From JAQVWU01 sp964628455 (lineage in GTDB: Bacteria; Bacillota; Clostridia; Oscillospirales; CAG-272), in assembly GCA_964628455.1 (NCBI GenBank), contig CAZVPD010000075.1:1-17521 (forward strand): a DNA stretch of 17,521 nt, read 5' to 3'. A program made the position numbers and the translations under genes. Position 1 is the stretch's first letter. Each line of letters begins with the position of its first letter. Shown one piece after another: positions 7,769 through 14,749 of the stretch. Below the pieces are notes generated by a model, which worked only from the letters and a program-made list of their open reading frames with translations, searched no databases and was not told the origin of the DNA.

Positions 7769-9118
7769 TTATATCGCCTGCGTCACAAACGGCTCATCGG
7801 CATCCATTACTGCGAGCGATGCGCATTCGACGTTCTGCAGCAGGATTTCGCCGTTGTGATGCCATTTCCGGATCAGCGTGTTTCCGGTAAATCCCGTGAT
7901 GCGGACGTTTTCCAGCTCGATCCTGCGGCAGTATGCGGCGCGGATGAAGCTGTCGGGAGCCGCGTTTTCGGCAAAGGATACCTCTGTGCCGCGTATGGTG
8001 AGTGTGAAAGGGACATCGGGAGAGGCATAAGCGTTGAGGGGCAGTCTGATCCCCGTCGCCCTTATGTTCTCGAAGGTGATGTTTTCAAGCGGCCGGTTTT
8101 TCTGCCACGGTTCATTGCCGGAAAAATTATAGTGAAGGAAACGGTCGTTGTTTTCGATCACGCAGCCGGATAAAACGATGTTGCCGGGCTGAACGGGCAC
8201 GTCGCGGGTGTAATCGGAAAAGTAGGTGAAGGCCGAAAGCATGTTGTAGCGGTGGCCGGGCGTTTTGTCGGTTTCGAATGCGGCGGACGGCGCGCCCGAA
8301 CGCTTTTCTTCGCTGCTCAGGCTGCCGCGGAACAGGTATTTCGCCGGCCCGGTGAAACGGCAGCGTTCGATGCGCGCGTTCGTTCCCCCGAACCTCATTC
8401 CGCTGCAGGCGGTATTGAGGATCGAGTCCTGTAAAAGAAGGTTGACGTTTGCAAAACCGGCAACGCAGTCGTCGCCCGTGTAAAACCCGCAGTTCCGGAC
8501 GATGATGTTCTCGCATCCTCTGAAGTGCGCCCCGTCGTGACCCGCGAGGACACGGACGCTTTCCATCAGGATATTGCCGCAGTCGTACAGATTGTGCGCC
8601 CAGTTCGAAGCGTTGCGTATCGTATAACCCCTGAAGGTGATCCCTCTGCAGGAACGGAAGGTGACGGCGTGCGGACCTCTGTAATGTTCCTCGCCGGTTT
8701 CGTCGAAGCAGTCGCTCCCGTCGATCGCGCTGCCCGGTTCCCCCAGGATCGCAATGTTCTCGGCATACAGCGCGCGGATCAGGGCGTTGTTCCAGCGCGA
8801 ACAGTCGGATGCTATGCCCGGGGAATTCTTTTGTGTCCCTTTGATCTTATCCTCCGGCAGGGGCTCGAGTTTGTCGCCGAGATAGCCGAAATAATCGCCG
8901 GGGTCGCGGCTGCCGGCAAGAACCGCGTTCTCGAGCAGATGAAGCGTGCAGTTCGAACGCAGGAGAATCCCTCCTGTGCGGAATATGCCTGCCGGTATCT
9001 GCACCTCGCCTCCGCCCGATAGAAAGCATTCGTCGATCGCTTTTTGAATGGCGCCGGTCTGGAGAGTCTGACTGCCGGGCTGCGCGCCGTAATCGGTGAT
9101 GCCGAATATTCTTTTCAT
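7769..9118 (-). CDS. GH28-like (polygalacturonase fold) protein with altered active site
   Basis: This 449-residue protein begins with the typical GH28 opening: DYGA (9-12), AIQKAID (23-29), GGGEVQIPAG (35-44), TGGILLRSN (48-56) and the LAGS..DY stretch (67-76). This is followed by right-handed beta-helix coils rich in the N-I-x-I/V pattern. GH28 enzymes use NTD, DD, GHG and RIK motifs. Here GDDCV (215-219) keeps the Asp pair, HDGAH (194-198) stands where NTD is expected, and ACSGMRFGG (237-245) replaces the GHG segment. The reaction may therefore differ from standard galacturonan hydrolysis. There is no signal peptide, which suggests a cytoplasmic enzyme acting on oligosaccharides. The frame is open 43 codons further upstream, but a GGGAGGA site 7 bases before 9118 and the start of homology fix this start. 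It follows the WDEP glycosidase gene after 198 bases. Confidence 0.82.
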   Translation of the reverse strand: MKRIFGITDYGAQPGSQTLQTGAIQKAIDECFLSGGGEVQIPAGIFRTGGILLRSNCTLHLLENAVLAGSRDPGDYFGYLGDKLEPLPEDKIKGTQKNSPGIASDCSRWNNALIRALYAENIAILGEPGSAIDGSDCFDETGEEHYRGPHAVTFRSCRGITFRGYTIRNASNWAHNLYDCGNILMESVRVLAGHDGAHFRGCENIIVRNCGFYTGDDCVAGFANVNLLLQDSILNTACSGMRFGGTNARIERCRFTGPAKYLFRGSLSSEEKRSGAPSAAFETDKTPGHRYNMLSAFTYFSDYTRDVPVQPGNIVLSGCVIENNDRFLHYNFSGNEPWQKNRPLENITFENIRATGIRLPLNAYASPDVPFTLTIRGTEVSFAENAAPDSFIRAAYCRRIELENVRITGFTGNTLIRKWHHNGEILLQNVECASLAVMDADEPFVTQAI

Positions 9119-9169
9119 GTCTGTCCTCCCGATATGATATGGAATGCCGGTTTTACCGGATCGTCGCAT

Positions 9170-9221
9170 GGAAAAGCAGAGCCTTTCATACGGTTTGCGC
9201 ACGTTTCGGCTCTGCTTTTCC
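9170..9221. repeat. Perfect 14-bp inverted repeat in an intercistronic gap
   Basis: ggaaaagcagagcc (9170-9183) is exactly repeated inverted at 9208-9221, with a 24-base loop. It lies in the 198-base gap between the WDEP glycosidase stop (9317) and the GH28-like start (9118). On each strand the GC part GCAGAGCC/GGCTCTGC is followed by only TTTTCC, so it would be a weak terminator or attenuator. Alternatives are an mRNA-stabilising hairpin that sets expression differences within the operon, or a protein-binding site. Confidence 0.7.
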
Positions 9222-9316
9222 CGGAGACTTTTCCGCAGCTCCGACACATACTATTGTTTAAAGGATATCCGGATGTGCATGAATGACAGGTCCCGGTGCG
9301 GAATGCGGCGGGGAAA

Positions 9317-10588
9317 TTATTTTTCGAGCCGGTATTCGACGGTGAAGGATTCCTCGGAGGCGTCCTGTATGCGCAGCAGTCTGCCGTCGCCCATGGCAAG
9401 GTCCAGGGGAAGCGTGTCCGCGCTTTCGGCGAGTATGAACGGCCGTCCGGTACTCCGGTCGGTCTCATAGACGCGCACGGGTCTGCGGAAACGCAGGACG
9501 ACGGTGCGGTCTTTTGTATAATCGCGGTTGAGGGGGAGAAGGTAGAGGTTCCCGGCGTCGTCGGTGAGTTCGCCCGCGGAGATCCGTTCCTCCGGCAGTT
9601 CTGCCAGCACCGCGCTCTGCGAAACGTCATCCGCCAATCCCTCCATATAGGGGCATCCGGGCAGCAGATCGGCGGAATGGAACACAAAGCGGCTTTCCAG
9701 CGCCATCAGCGTATTCCCCAGCTTCTTAAATTCGCCGTGGATCTGTTTCTGCTCTTCAAAGAAGCGGGCTTTCTGTCCCCTGTCATCGATGACGGAGCCG
9801 GATGCTGTGAACTGCTGCAGGCCTTTGGCGCCGTACAGGGCTGCGGCATACATACTCACCCGCACCATCGGGAACTCGAAACGGGGGTATTTGTGCAGGT
9901 TTACCGCCTGATAGTAGAACCAGAGCGGCATCGAATGCTTCCTTGCGAGCAGCCGCATGAGCCCGAGGTCGCACCACATCAGCGAATTGTCCAGCTGGTC
10001 TTTGTCATTATAACCGGGAAGTCCGACCGGATAGTAGTCGAGTGAGAGCACCGGCGGGTCGATCACGGCGGCAAAACGGGTAAGATAGGAGGTGAATTCG
10101 CCGTTGTCCCAGCGGTAGAGGTTGTTATAACTGGGTATGGCTACGGTAAAGGGCAGGCGGTCCGGGTCCTCGCGCTGGAACATGTCCGTCAGACGGCGGG
10201 TTTCAAGCAGCTCATCGGGCCTGTAGGGTTCGTCCCAGATGTAATAGCCGATGCAGCGCCTGTAAGGGCGGACATGGTCGGCGACGTTTTTCAGTTCCGC
10301 CTGTCCGAAGCTGCGTCCCATATTGCGTTCCTGCATTCCGCCGTAGAGCGAAAAATCCTGATAAAGCAGGTCGATTTCCAGTTCCTCGCACAGCCGGAGC
10401 GCTTCCTCCGCCTGTTCGTGGCTTGCCCAGCCCATTTCCAGCAGGTTGAAGCCCGCTTCGGCGCAGTTTTCAAGGGCGTCGCGCATATTTTTCGCGCGGG
10501 CCGCAAAGGTGGAGAGGATGAAATTGTCTTGGCGCCAGACGCGGTGGGGATTCCCGAGGGGGTAACGCGGTAAAATAACGTGTTTCAT
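9317..10588 (-). CDS. Putative clan GH-A-like TIM-barrel glycosidase
   Basis: This 423-residue protein has a TIM-barrel-like body (about 20-320) and a C-terminal beta-sandwich domain (about 335-423). The strand GYYIWDEP (114-121) ends in Asp-Glu-Pro, as in the acid/base strand of clan GH-A enzymes and related beta-galactosidase-like families, which makes Glu120 the likely acid/base. LSLDYYP (181-187) is a second barrel strand with an acidic residue. The nucleophile was not identified with confidence, and the GH family cannot be assigned by reading. No signal peptide is present. The start at 10588 has an AAAAGGAG site 10 bases upstream, and longer N-terminal versions would lack homology. It is the first gene after the leftward promoter and so leads the carbohydrate operon. 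Confidence 0.72.
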   Translation of the reverse strand: MKHVILPRYPLGNPHRVWRQDNFILSTFAARAKNMRDALENCAEAGFNLLEMGWASHEQAEEALRLCEELEIDLLYQDFSLYGGMQERNMGRSFGQAELKNVADHVRPYRRCIGYYIWDEPYRPDELLETRRLTDMFQREDPDRLPFTVAIPSYNNLYRWDNGEFTSYLTRFAAVIDPPVLSLDYYPVGLPGYNDKDQLDNSLMWCDLGLMRLLARKHSMPLWFYYQAVNLHKYPRFEFPMVRVSMYAAALYGAKGLQQFTASGSVIDDRGQKARFFEEQKQIHGEFKKLGNTLMALESRFVFHSADLLPGCPYMEGLADDVSQSAVLAELPEERISAGELTDDAGNLYLLPLNRDYTKDRTVVLRFRRPVRVYETDRSTGRPFILAESADTLPLDLAMGDGRLLRIQDASEESFTVEYRLEK

Positions 10589-10643
10589 CGGTAACAGACT
10601 CCTTTTGTTTTTCGCATAAGCGTCGGTTTTCTTCTTTGATATC

Positions 10644-10672
10644 AGTATATCATTCTTTCTGCCCGATAGCAA
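10644..10672 (-). promoter_or_regulatory. Leftward sigma-A promoter for the carbohydrate block
   Basis: On the minus strand a TTGCTA -35 (10667-10672) and a TATACT -10 (10644-10649) are separated by exactly 17 bases. The -10 ends 55 bases before the ATG at 10588. The palindrome taaaatttta (10681-10690) lies just upstream of the -35 and could serve as an UP element or operator. The 274-base gap between the two divergent genes holds only the two promoters and leaders. Confidence 0.6.
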
Positions 10673-10754
10673 TGATCCGTTAAAATTTTATCAGCGTTTC
10701 CCGGTAACCGCATCCGGTTCTCCGGTCTGGTTTTGCCCCGGTGATTTTTACGGC

Positions 10755-10783
10755 TTGACTTTTGCCGTGCTTTTTGTTATAAT
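10755..10783 (+). promoter_or_regulatory. Strong consensus sigma-A promoter for the GNAT-Rnk gene
   Basis: TTGACT (10755-10760) and TATAAT (10778-10783) are separated by 17 bases, which is near-perfect sigma-70/sigma-A consensus. Expected transcription start is near 10790, leaving a leader of about 70 bases before the ATG at 10863. This suggests steady, strong expression. Confidence 0.88.
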
Positions 10784-10862
10784 AATTAAACATCACGAAA
10801 AGAACCGTCATAGTCCCGGATTTCTATGAAAGGCTTTTATTATTACTGGAGGAACGGTAAAA

Positions 10863-11786
10863 ATGAAGGAACCTTTTATTTTTTTATGCCCCGAAATAAC
10901 AAGGGAAAACGCATTGACTCTGATCGAATGGCTGAAAGATAAAGAGACTTTAAGGTACCTGAGCGATTCGGAAGGCGTTTCCGAAGACATCCGGCAGGTA
11001 CTTGACAATGTAAACCTTCCGGTTCTGACGCAGATTTTCAATAAAAACGGCAGATTCTATATGATTTGCAGCAAACGGGAAAGGCCCGTGGGTTTTGTGC
11101 GGCTTGTTTTCAATAAAAGCGAGACCGAAATTGTGATCGTCATAGGAGACCGCAGCGACCGGGGGAAGATGCTCGGTATCCGTGCTGTTCTGGAAAGCAT
11201 GAAAATCGCGTTCTTTGAATACCGGACGCAGAAAGTAACGGCGAAGATCGACAAAAAAAACATACGGTCCATACGGACTTTTTCGGGCGCCGGTTTTCAG
11301 ATAGACCGGATTACCGGAAATTATTATATATTTTCAATAACAATGAGGAAATTCCTCGATAAAATGAAAGGAGAGTCAAAGATGGATCAGCTGTATCTGT
11401 CCGAAATCGACGCAAAAAGGCTGAAGAAACTGATTGACGGGATTCTGAACGAAAATTCCGGGCTTAACAACAGGGTGCTTGATCTGAACAAAGAAATTTA
11501 CCGGGCGAATATAGTGGACCCCGGGGAAATACCCGGAAATATCGTTACGATGAATTCCAAAGTAAACCTTTCTCTGAACGGAGAGGAAAAGGTGGTCACC
11601 CTTGTTTATCCCGGCGAAGCCGATATCACCGACAACAGACTCTCCGTATTGTCTCCCGTCGGGACCGCGATCCTCGGTTACGGGGCGGGGAACACCATCC
11701 GTTGGGATGTTCCGGACGGTTCTGTTGAGATCCATATAAAAGAACTGCTGTATCAACCCGAAGCTGCCGGCGATTACCATCTGTAA
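10863..11786 (+). CDS. GNAT acetyltransferase fused to Rnk/GreA-like domain
   Basis: This 307-residue protein has two parts. Residues 1-165 look like a GNAT acetyltransferase: VGFVRLVFN (76-84) as the central strand, IVIGDRSDRGKMLGI (92-106) as the acetyl-CoA-binding motif A region, and a late KIDKKNIRSIRTFSGAGF stretch (128-145). Residues 174-307 match the whole of Rnk (regulator of nucleoside diphosphate kinase, a Gre-factor homologue that binds RNA polymerase). They include VTMNSKV, TLVYP, LSVLSPVGTAILG, IRWDVP and the ending YQPEAAGDYHL, which is nearly that of E. coli Rnk. No stop codon separates the parts. The start has GGAGGA 9 bases upstream. The gene is monocistronic, with a consensus promoter and a terminator. 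The acetyl acceptor is unknown. The fusion could be genuine or could reflect loss of the GNAT stop codon. Confidence 0.88.
   Translation: MKEPFIFLCPEITRENALTLIEWLKDKETLRYLSDSEGVSEDIRQVLDNVNLPVLTQIFNKNGRFYMICSKRERPVGFVRLVFNKSETEIVIVIGDRSDRGKMLGIRAVLESMKIAFFEYRTQKVTAKIDKKNIRSIRTFSGAGFQIDRITGNYYIFSITMRKFLDKMKGESKMDQLYLSEIDAKRLKKLIDGILNENSGLNNRVLDLNKEIYRANIVDPGEIPGNIVTMNSKVNLSLNGEEKVVTLVYPGEADITDNRLSVLSPVGTAILGYGAGNTIRWDVPDGSVEIHIKELLYQPEAAGDYHL
11367..11384 (+). promoter_or_regulatory. Internal ribosome binding site and ATG for a free Rnk protein
   Basis: AAAGGAG (11367-11373) is followed by 8 bases and an in-frame ATG at 11382, codon 174 of the fusion gene. Translation from here gives a 134-residue protein, close to the 136 residues of E. 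coli Rnk and beginning exactly where Rnk homology begins. This suggests that a free Rnk-like protein is also made, or that the genes were once separate. Confidence 0.72.
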
Positions 11787-11925
11787 TCCCGCAAATCCGG
11801 ATAAAATGCGCTTTAACTTTCAAACGCACTGCGTATTTCAAGTGTATGAAATATTCGGAAGTTTACCCTTAAAGTCCGGGTATCGCGGCAGCGGAACAGA
11901 AAAATTCCGGTTTATCGGTTTCCGT

Positions 11926-11984
11926 AATAAAGCAAATCAAGGCATTCTGCGTTTAAATTCCCGCAGGATGCCTTGATCTTTATT
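11926..11984. terminator. Bidirectional terminator between GNAT-Rnk and the ABC operon
   Basis: A 16-bp stem (11936-11951 with 11962-11977, one G-U pair) encloses a 10-base loop. Its outer flank extends as aataaag (11926-11932) with ctttatt (11978-11984), giving T-rich tails on both strands. The two neighbouring genes converge here. The rest of the 257-base gap (11787-12043) shows no gene. Confidence 0.85.
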
Positions 11985-12043
11985 TATATATACAGCGGTA
12001 TTTACGGTCAGACGACAAATTTACATCACATCACCGAATACAG

Positions 12044-12394
12044 TCAGATATAATCTTCAAGCGACAGAGATACGTTTACGGCATGATCCTCCGGCTTGGT
12101 TTCACACAGTATCCGCAGCGAAACACCGGTATCGTTTTTGGCAATATTGGTTACACGGAACCTTTCCTGCATCACGGTCACCTCCGCTTCGGCGCAGGGA
12201 ACGCTCCAGACTCTGCCTTCGATCTTCTTGATCAATTTCGCAGGCATAGCGATGTCATTTTCTATTAAGTTGACGGTTATGATGTTCAATAAAGATGATT
12301 TTCCGATGTCGTTCAAAGCGTGAAGAGAGCAGATGTTCGGTTCGAATACTGAGGTAAAGTCAAATAAAGTTTTGTTTGGACAGTATCTGTTTAT
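12044..12394 (-). pseudogene. Remnant of ABC transporter ATPase with deleted catalytic core
   Basis: On the minus strand the frame is open from the end of the permease gene to a stop at 12044, but it has no ATG near its beginning. The earliest candidate start with similarity support is a TTG at 12314-12316, in the middle of the P-loop. The early part, PNKTLFDFTSVFEPNI, resembles the first strands of an ABC-2-type ATPase. Next, ALNDIGKSSLLNIIT stands where GPNGAGKSTLLNIIT is expected, so two P-loop glycines are gone. The frame then jumps to PAKLIKKIEGRVWSV and a tail ending SLEDYI, which match the far C-terminus of these ATPases (usually ending LEDVYL). Q-loop, signature, Walker B and switch His are all absent, an apparent internal deletion of about 170 residues. 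It follows the permease directly and was probably its partner. Confidence 0.8.
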
Positions 12395-12417
12395 GTTATA
12401 ATTATAAATATATTTTT

Positions 12418-14703
12418 TTATTCTTTTGACCAGGCAAATCTTGTTTTTAAATATATAACAAGCGTCAGAACCGTGCAGAATATGTACGCCGCAATATTTT
12501 TATCTGCGTATACCGGAGCAAAGAAATCGGTCATGTTTATAAATCCGAGCGCACCGATTCCGTAGTAATCAAGCAGGAAGGGAACCAGAATGATGAACGA
12601 TCCTGCGATAACGGTTTTGACCTGATTCTTTAAAATCTGCGACAGACCGGTTATCATCAGTGCAAAAAAAAGGAAACCCATACAGCTGATGATTTTAAAG
12701 ATGAAAATATAACCGAATATGCTTAGATTTGTATCCAGATACGCGTATTCCGGTATGCTCATGATGTTTGCCGACAAATAATTCATTTTAAAATAGGTAT
12801 TCATAAACGCAATATCGATCGCCGAAAACAGGATGAATACAACAATGGATGTAATGAATGTAAACAGAATTTTTTCTTTGAATGTTTTATACCTGCCGTT
12901 TTTTGACATGCGCAGGATCGCACTGAAACGCGACTGATATTCGTTGGCGAAAACATTTGAGAAAATTAAAATGCCGAATAAAACCGCAGTCACATCAAAT
13001 TCCGAAAACAGCAGCTTTTTCGCGCCGTATTCATAAATAAACATGATGTTTTCATGATTTTCACTGATTGATTGAAGATAGCTGCCCCGTTCATGCAGCT
13101 TCCGGAACGGCTCCGAATTTGCATTTGCATAATTATTTCGGTTTGCATACGTCCGGTATTCTTCGGCGGAAATTTTTCCGTTCCGGTAATCTTCGGACGC
13201 AGTCTGATATTCGGAAACCGATCGTTCAATATATTCTTTTTCTTCTTCGATATATTTCATTTTTTCGCCGGTAACCTCACCGGCTACATCGTTTATATAG
13301 GAAATATAGATGTCTTCGGCCTCGGTAGTCATCGGTTTATAATAAACGCCGGAGATAACAATCTTGACGGCAATGGCTGCCGTGAAAATCAGCAATCCTC
13401 CTTTATTAAGCAGATTTTTATCAAATTCAAAGCTCAGAATCGAAAGTTTTAACGTGTTAAATCCGATACCCCGTCCCCCTTCGTTCTTCTGTAACATACC
13501 CCGGATGGATTTTCTTGTCAAAGCTAAAGTAAGCGTGATGATCAGCAAAACAGCCATGACGATCAACGTGAAAAGCAAAAAATCCGCACAAAATCCCAAT
13601 ATATTGATCGCCCGGTAGCGGTCAAACAGGATATTGACATTGCCGGTTTCAAAGAAGCTGAATTTTTTCAGGTTGTATAACGGCGAGGTGTATTCCTGCG
13701 AGTACAGTCCATAATTGATTGCGATAAATAAAGCCGAGAATCCGAATACCGGAAGTTCGTTTCCGAAGTATTGCCCTATAACCGCTGCGATACCGTCAAA
13801 GCATAAGAAAACCAAAATACGAACCGCAAGATAAACAAACACGTATTGAAAAACAGTAAATGCATACGGACAGTATTCGAACGCGTCAAGTGAATGTATA
13901 AATCGGTCTGTTCCGGACAAGCCGGTCGAAAGCATAAATACAATCAGCGGAGAAAGAGTAAATACCAATGTAAGCAGAACCGAGCTTATTCCGATAAAAA
14001 ATATTTTTGCCCGTATTAAGGCAATGCCGCCGTTTTTGGATATCCGATGAATATTGGCGATACCCGCGCGCTTTTCGGATGTAAATATACCGCAGAAGAA
14101 ACCGAGTGAAGTGATCAGCAAAAACACGAGCGGGGTATTCAGCGAAAAATACTCGTTCCATCCATAGGTTTCGGCGGGTTTTATTTCGAGCTCTGTCAGC
14201 TTTTCGTAGCGCAGGATCACATTCACCTGATAATCGTAGACATATGTATGATTCTGCGTGCCGATCTCTTCGATTTTCTGATAGCTCCCGCGGAGCAGCT
14301 TTATAATATCGTTTTTATAATCGGCTGAGCGTTCGATGACCGCGGTGACCTCTCCGAAAAGCCTGCGGTCGCCGTATCCGCCAAGGTCGATCATTTTATT
14401 TTCAAAAACCGGCGCCTGTTTGAAATCGTCTGACATCGCCCAAAGTCTTAACGTGCTTTCGTAATTTTTATAACGTTCTGTATAATCCGTATATTCCAAA
14501 TCGAATTGTTCACGGTTATGTATATAATCTATAAGAAGCTGATTCTTCGCTTCACGGAAACTGTGACTGTCCTGTGAAAACGCATCGGCATATTGATACG
14601 CAGCAACTGCCAGATTTAAAAGAAACATCGACAGAATGAATAGTATCGTAAATTTGTTAAAATGCTTGGTAAATTCATATTTCAAAAGTTTTACAGCAGT
14701 CAT
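12418..14703 (-). CDS. Double-length ABC-2-type permease
   Basis: This 761-residue membrane protein is built from two similar halves. Each half has a first helix (about 17-36 and 433-452), a long polar extracytoplasmic segment (about 37-185 and 455-565), then a helix bundle. The matching cytoplasmic motif occurs twice: SEKRAGIANIHRISKNG (209-225) and NEYQSRFSAILRMSKNG (587-603), 378 residues apart. A single chain could thus supply both halves of an exporter that normally needs two permease subunits. The second extracytoplasmic segment is charged and rich in Glu, Tyr and Lys and could form a coiled coil. An AAGGTG site lies 11 bases before the ATG. It is 46 bases downstream of the lipoprotein pair and directly upstream of the ATPase remnant. 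No ATPase domain is present. The substrate is unknown. Confidence 0.8.
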   Translation of the reverse strand: MTAVKLLKYEFTKHFNKFTILFILSMFLLNLAVAAYQYADAFSQDSHSFREAKNQLLIDYIHNREQFDLEYTDYTERYKNYESTLRLWAMSDDFKQAPVFENKMIDLGGYGDRRLFGEVTAVIERSADYKNDIIKLLRGSYQKIEEIGTQNHTYVYDYQVNVILRYEKLTELEIKPAETYGWNEYFSLNTPLVFLLITSLGFFCGIFTSEKRAGIANIHRISKNGGIALIRAKIFFIGISSVLLTLVFTLSPLIVFMLSTGLSGTDRFIHSLDAFEYCPYAFTVFQYVFVYLAVRILVFLCFDGIAAVIGQYFGNELPVFGFSALFIAINYGLYSQEYTSPLYNLKKFSFFETGNVNILFDRYRAINILGFCADFLLFTLIVMAVLLIITLTLALTRKSIRGMLQKNEGGRGIGFNTLKLSILSFEFDKNLLNKGGLLIFTAAIAVKIVISGVYYKPMTTEAEDIYISYINDVAGEVTGEKMKYIEEEKEYIERSVSEYQTASEDYRNGKISAEEYRTYANRNNYANANSEPFRKLHERGSYLQSISENHENIMFIYEYGAKKLLFSEFDVTAVLFGILIFSNVFANEYQSRFSAILRMSKNGRYKTFKEKILFTFITSIVVFILFSAIDIAFMNTYFKMNYLSANIMSIPEYAYLDTNLSIFGYIFIFKIISCMGFLFFALMITGLSQILKNQVKTVIAGSFIILVPFLLDYYGIGALGFINMTDFFAPVYADKNIAAYIFCTVLTLVIYLKTRFAWSKE

Positions 14704-14749
14704 ACTTTATTTTTCACCTTCGCAATCAAAGAAAATAAATCTGTCACTG

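Noticed and set aside
9296..10045. 249-codon open frame antisense to the WDEP glycosidase
   Set aside because: It has no convincing ribosome binding site or motif and lies wholly within a supported gene or its end.
12375..12402. Promoter-like TTTGGA / TATAAT on the + strand, and the palindrome ttataattataa at 12396-12407
   Set aside because: It would drive transcription antisense into the permease, lies in very AT-rich DNA and has a poor -35, so chance is likely.
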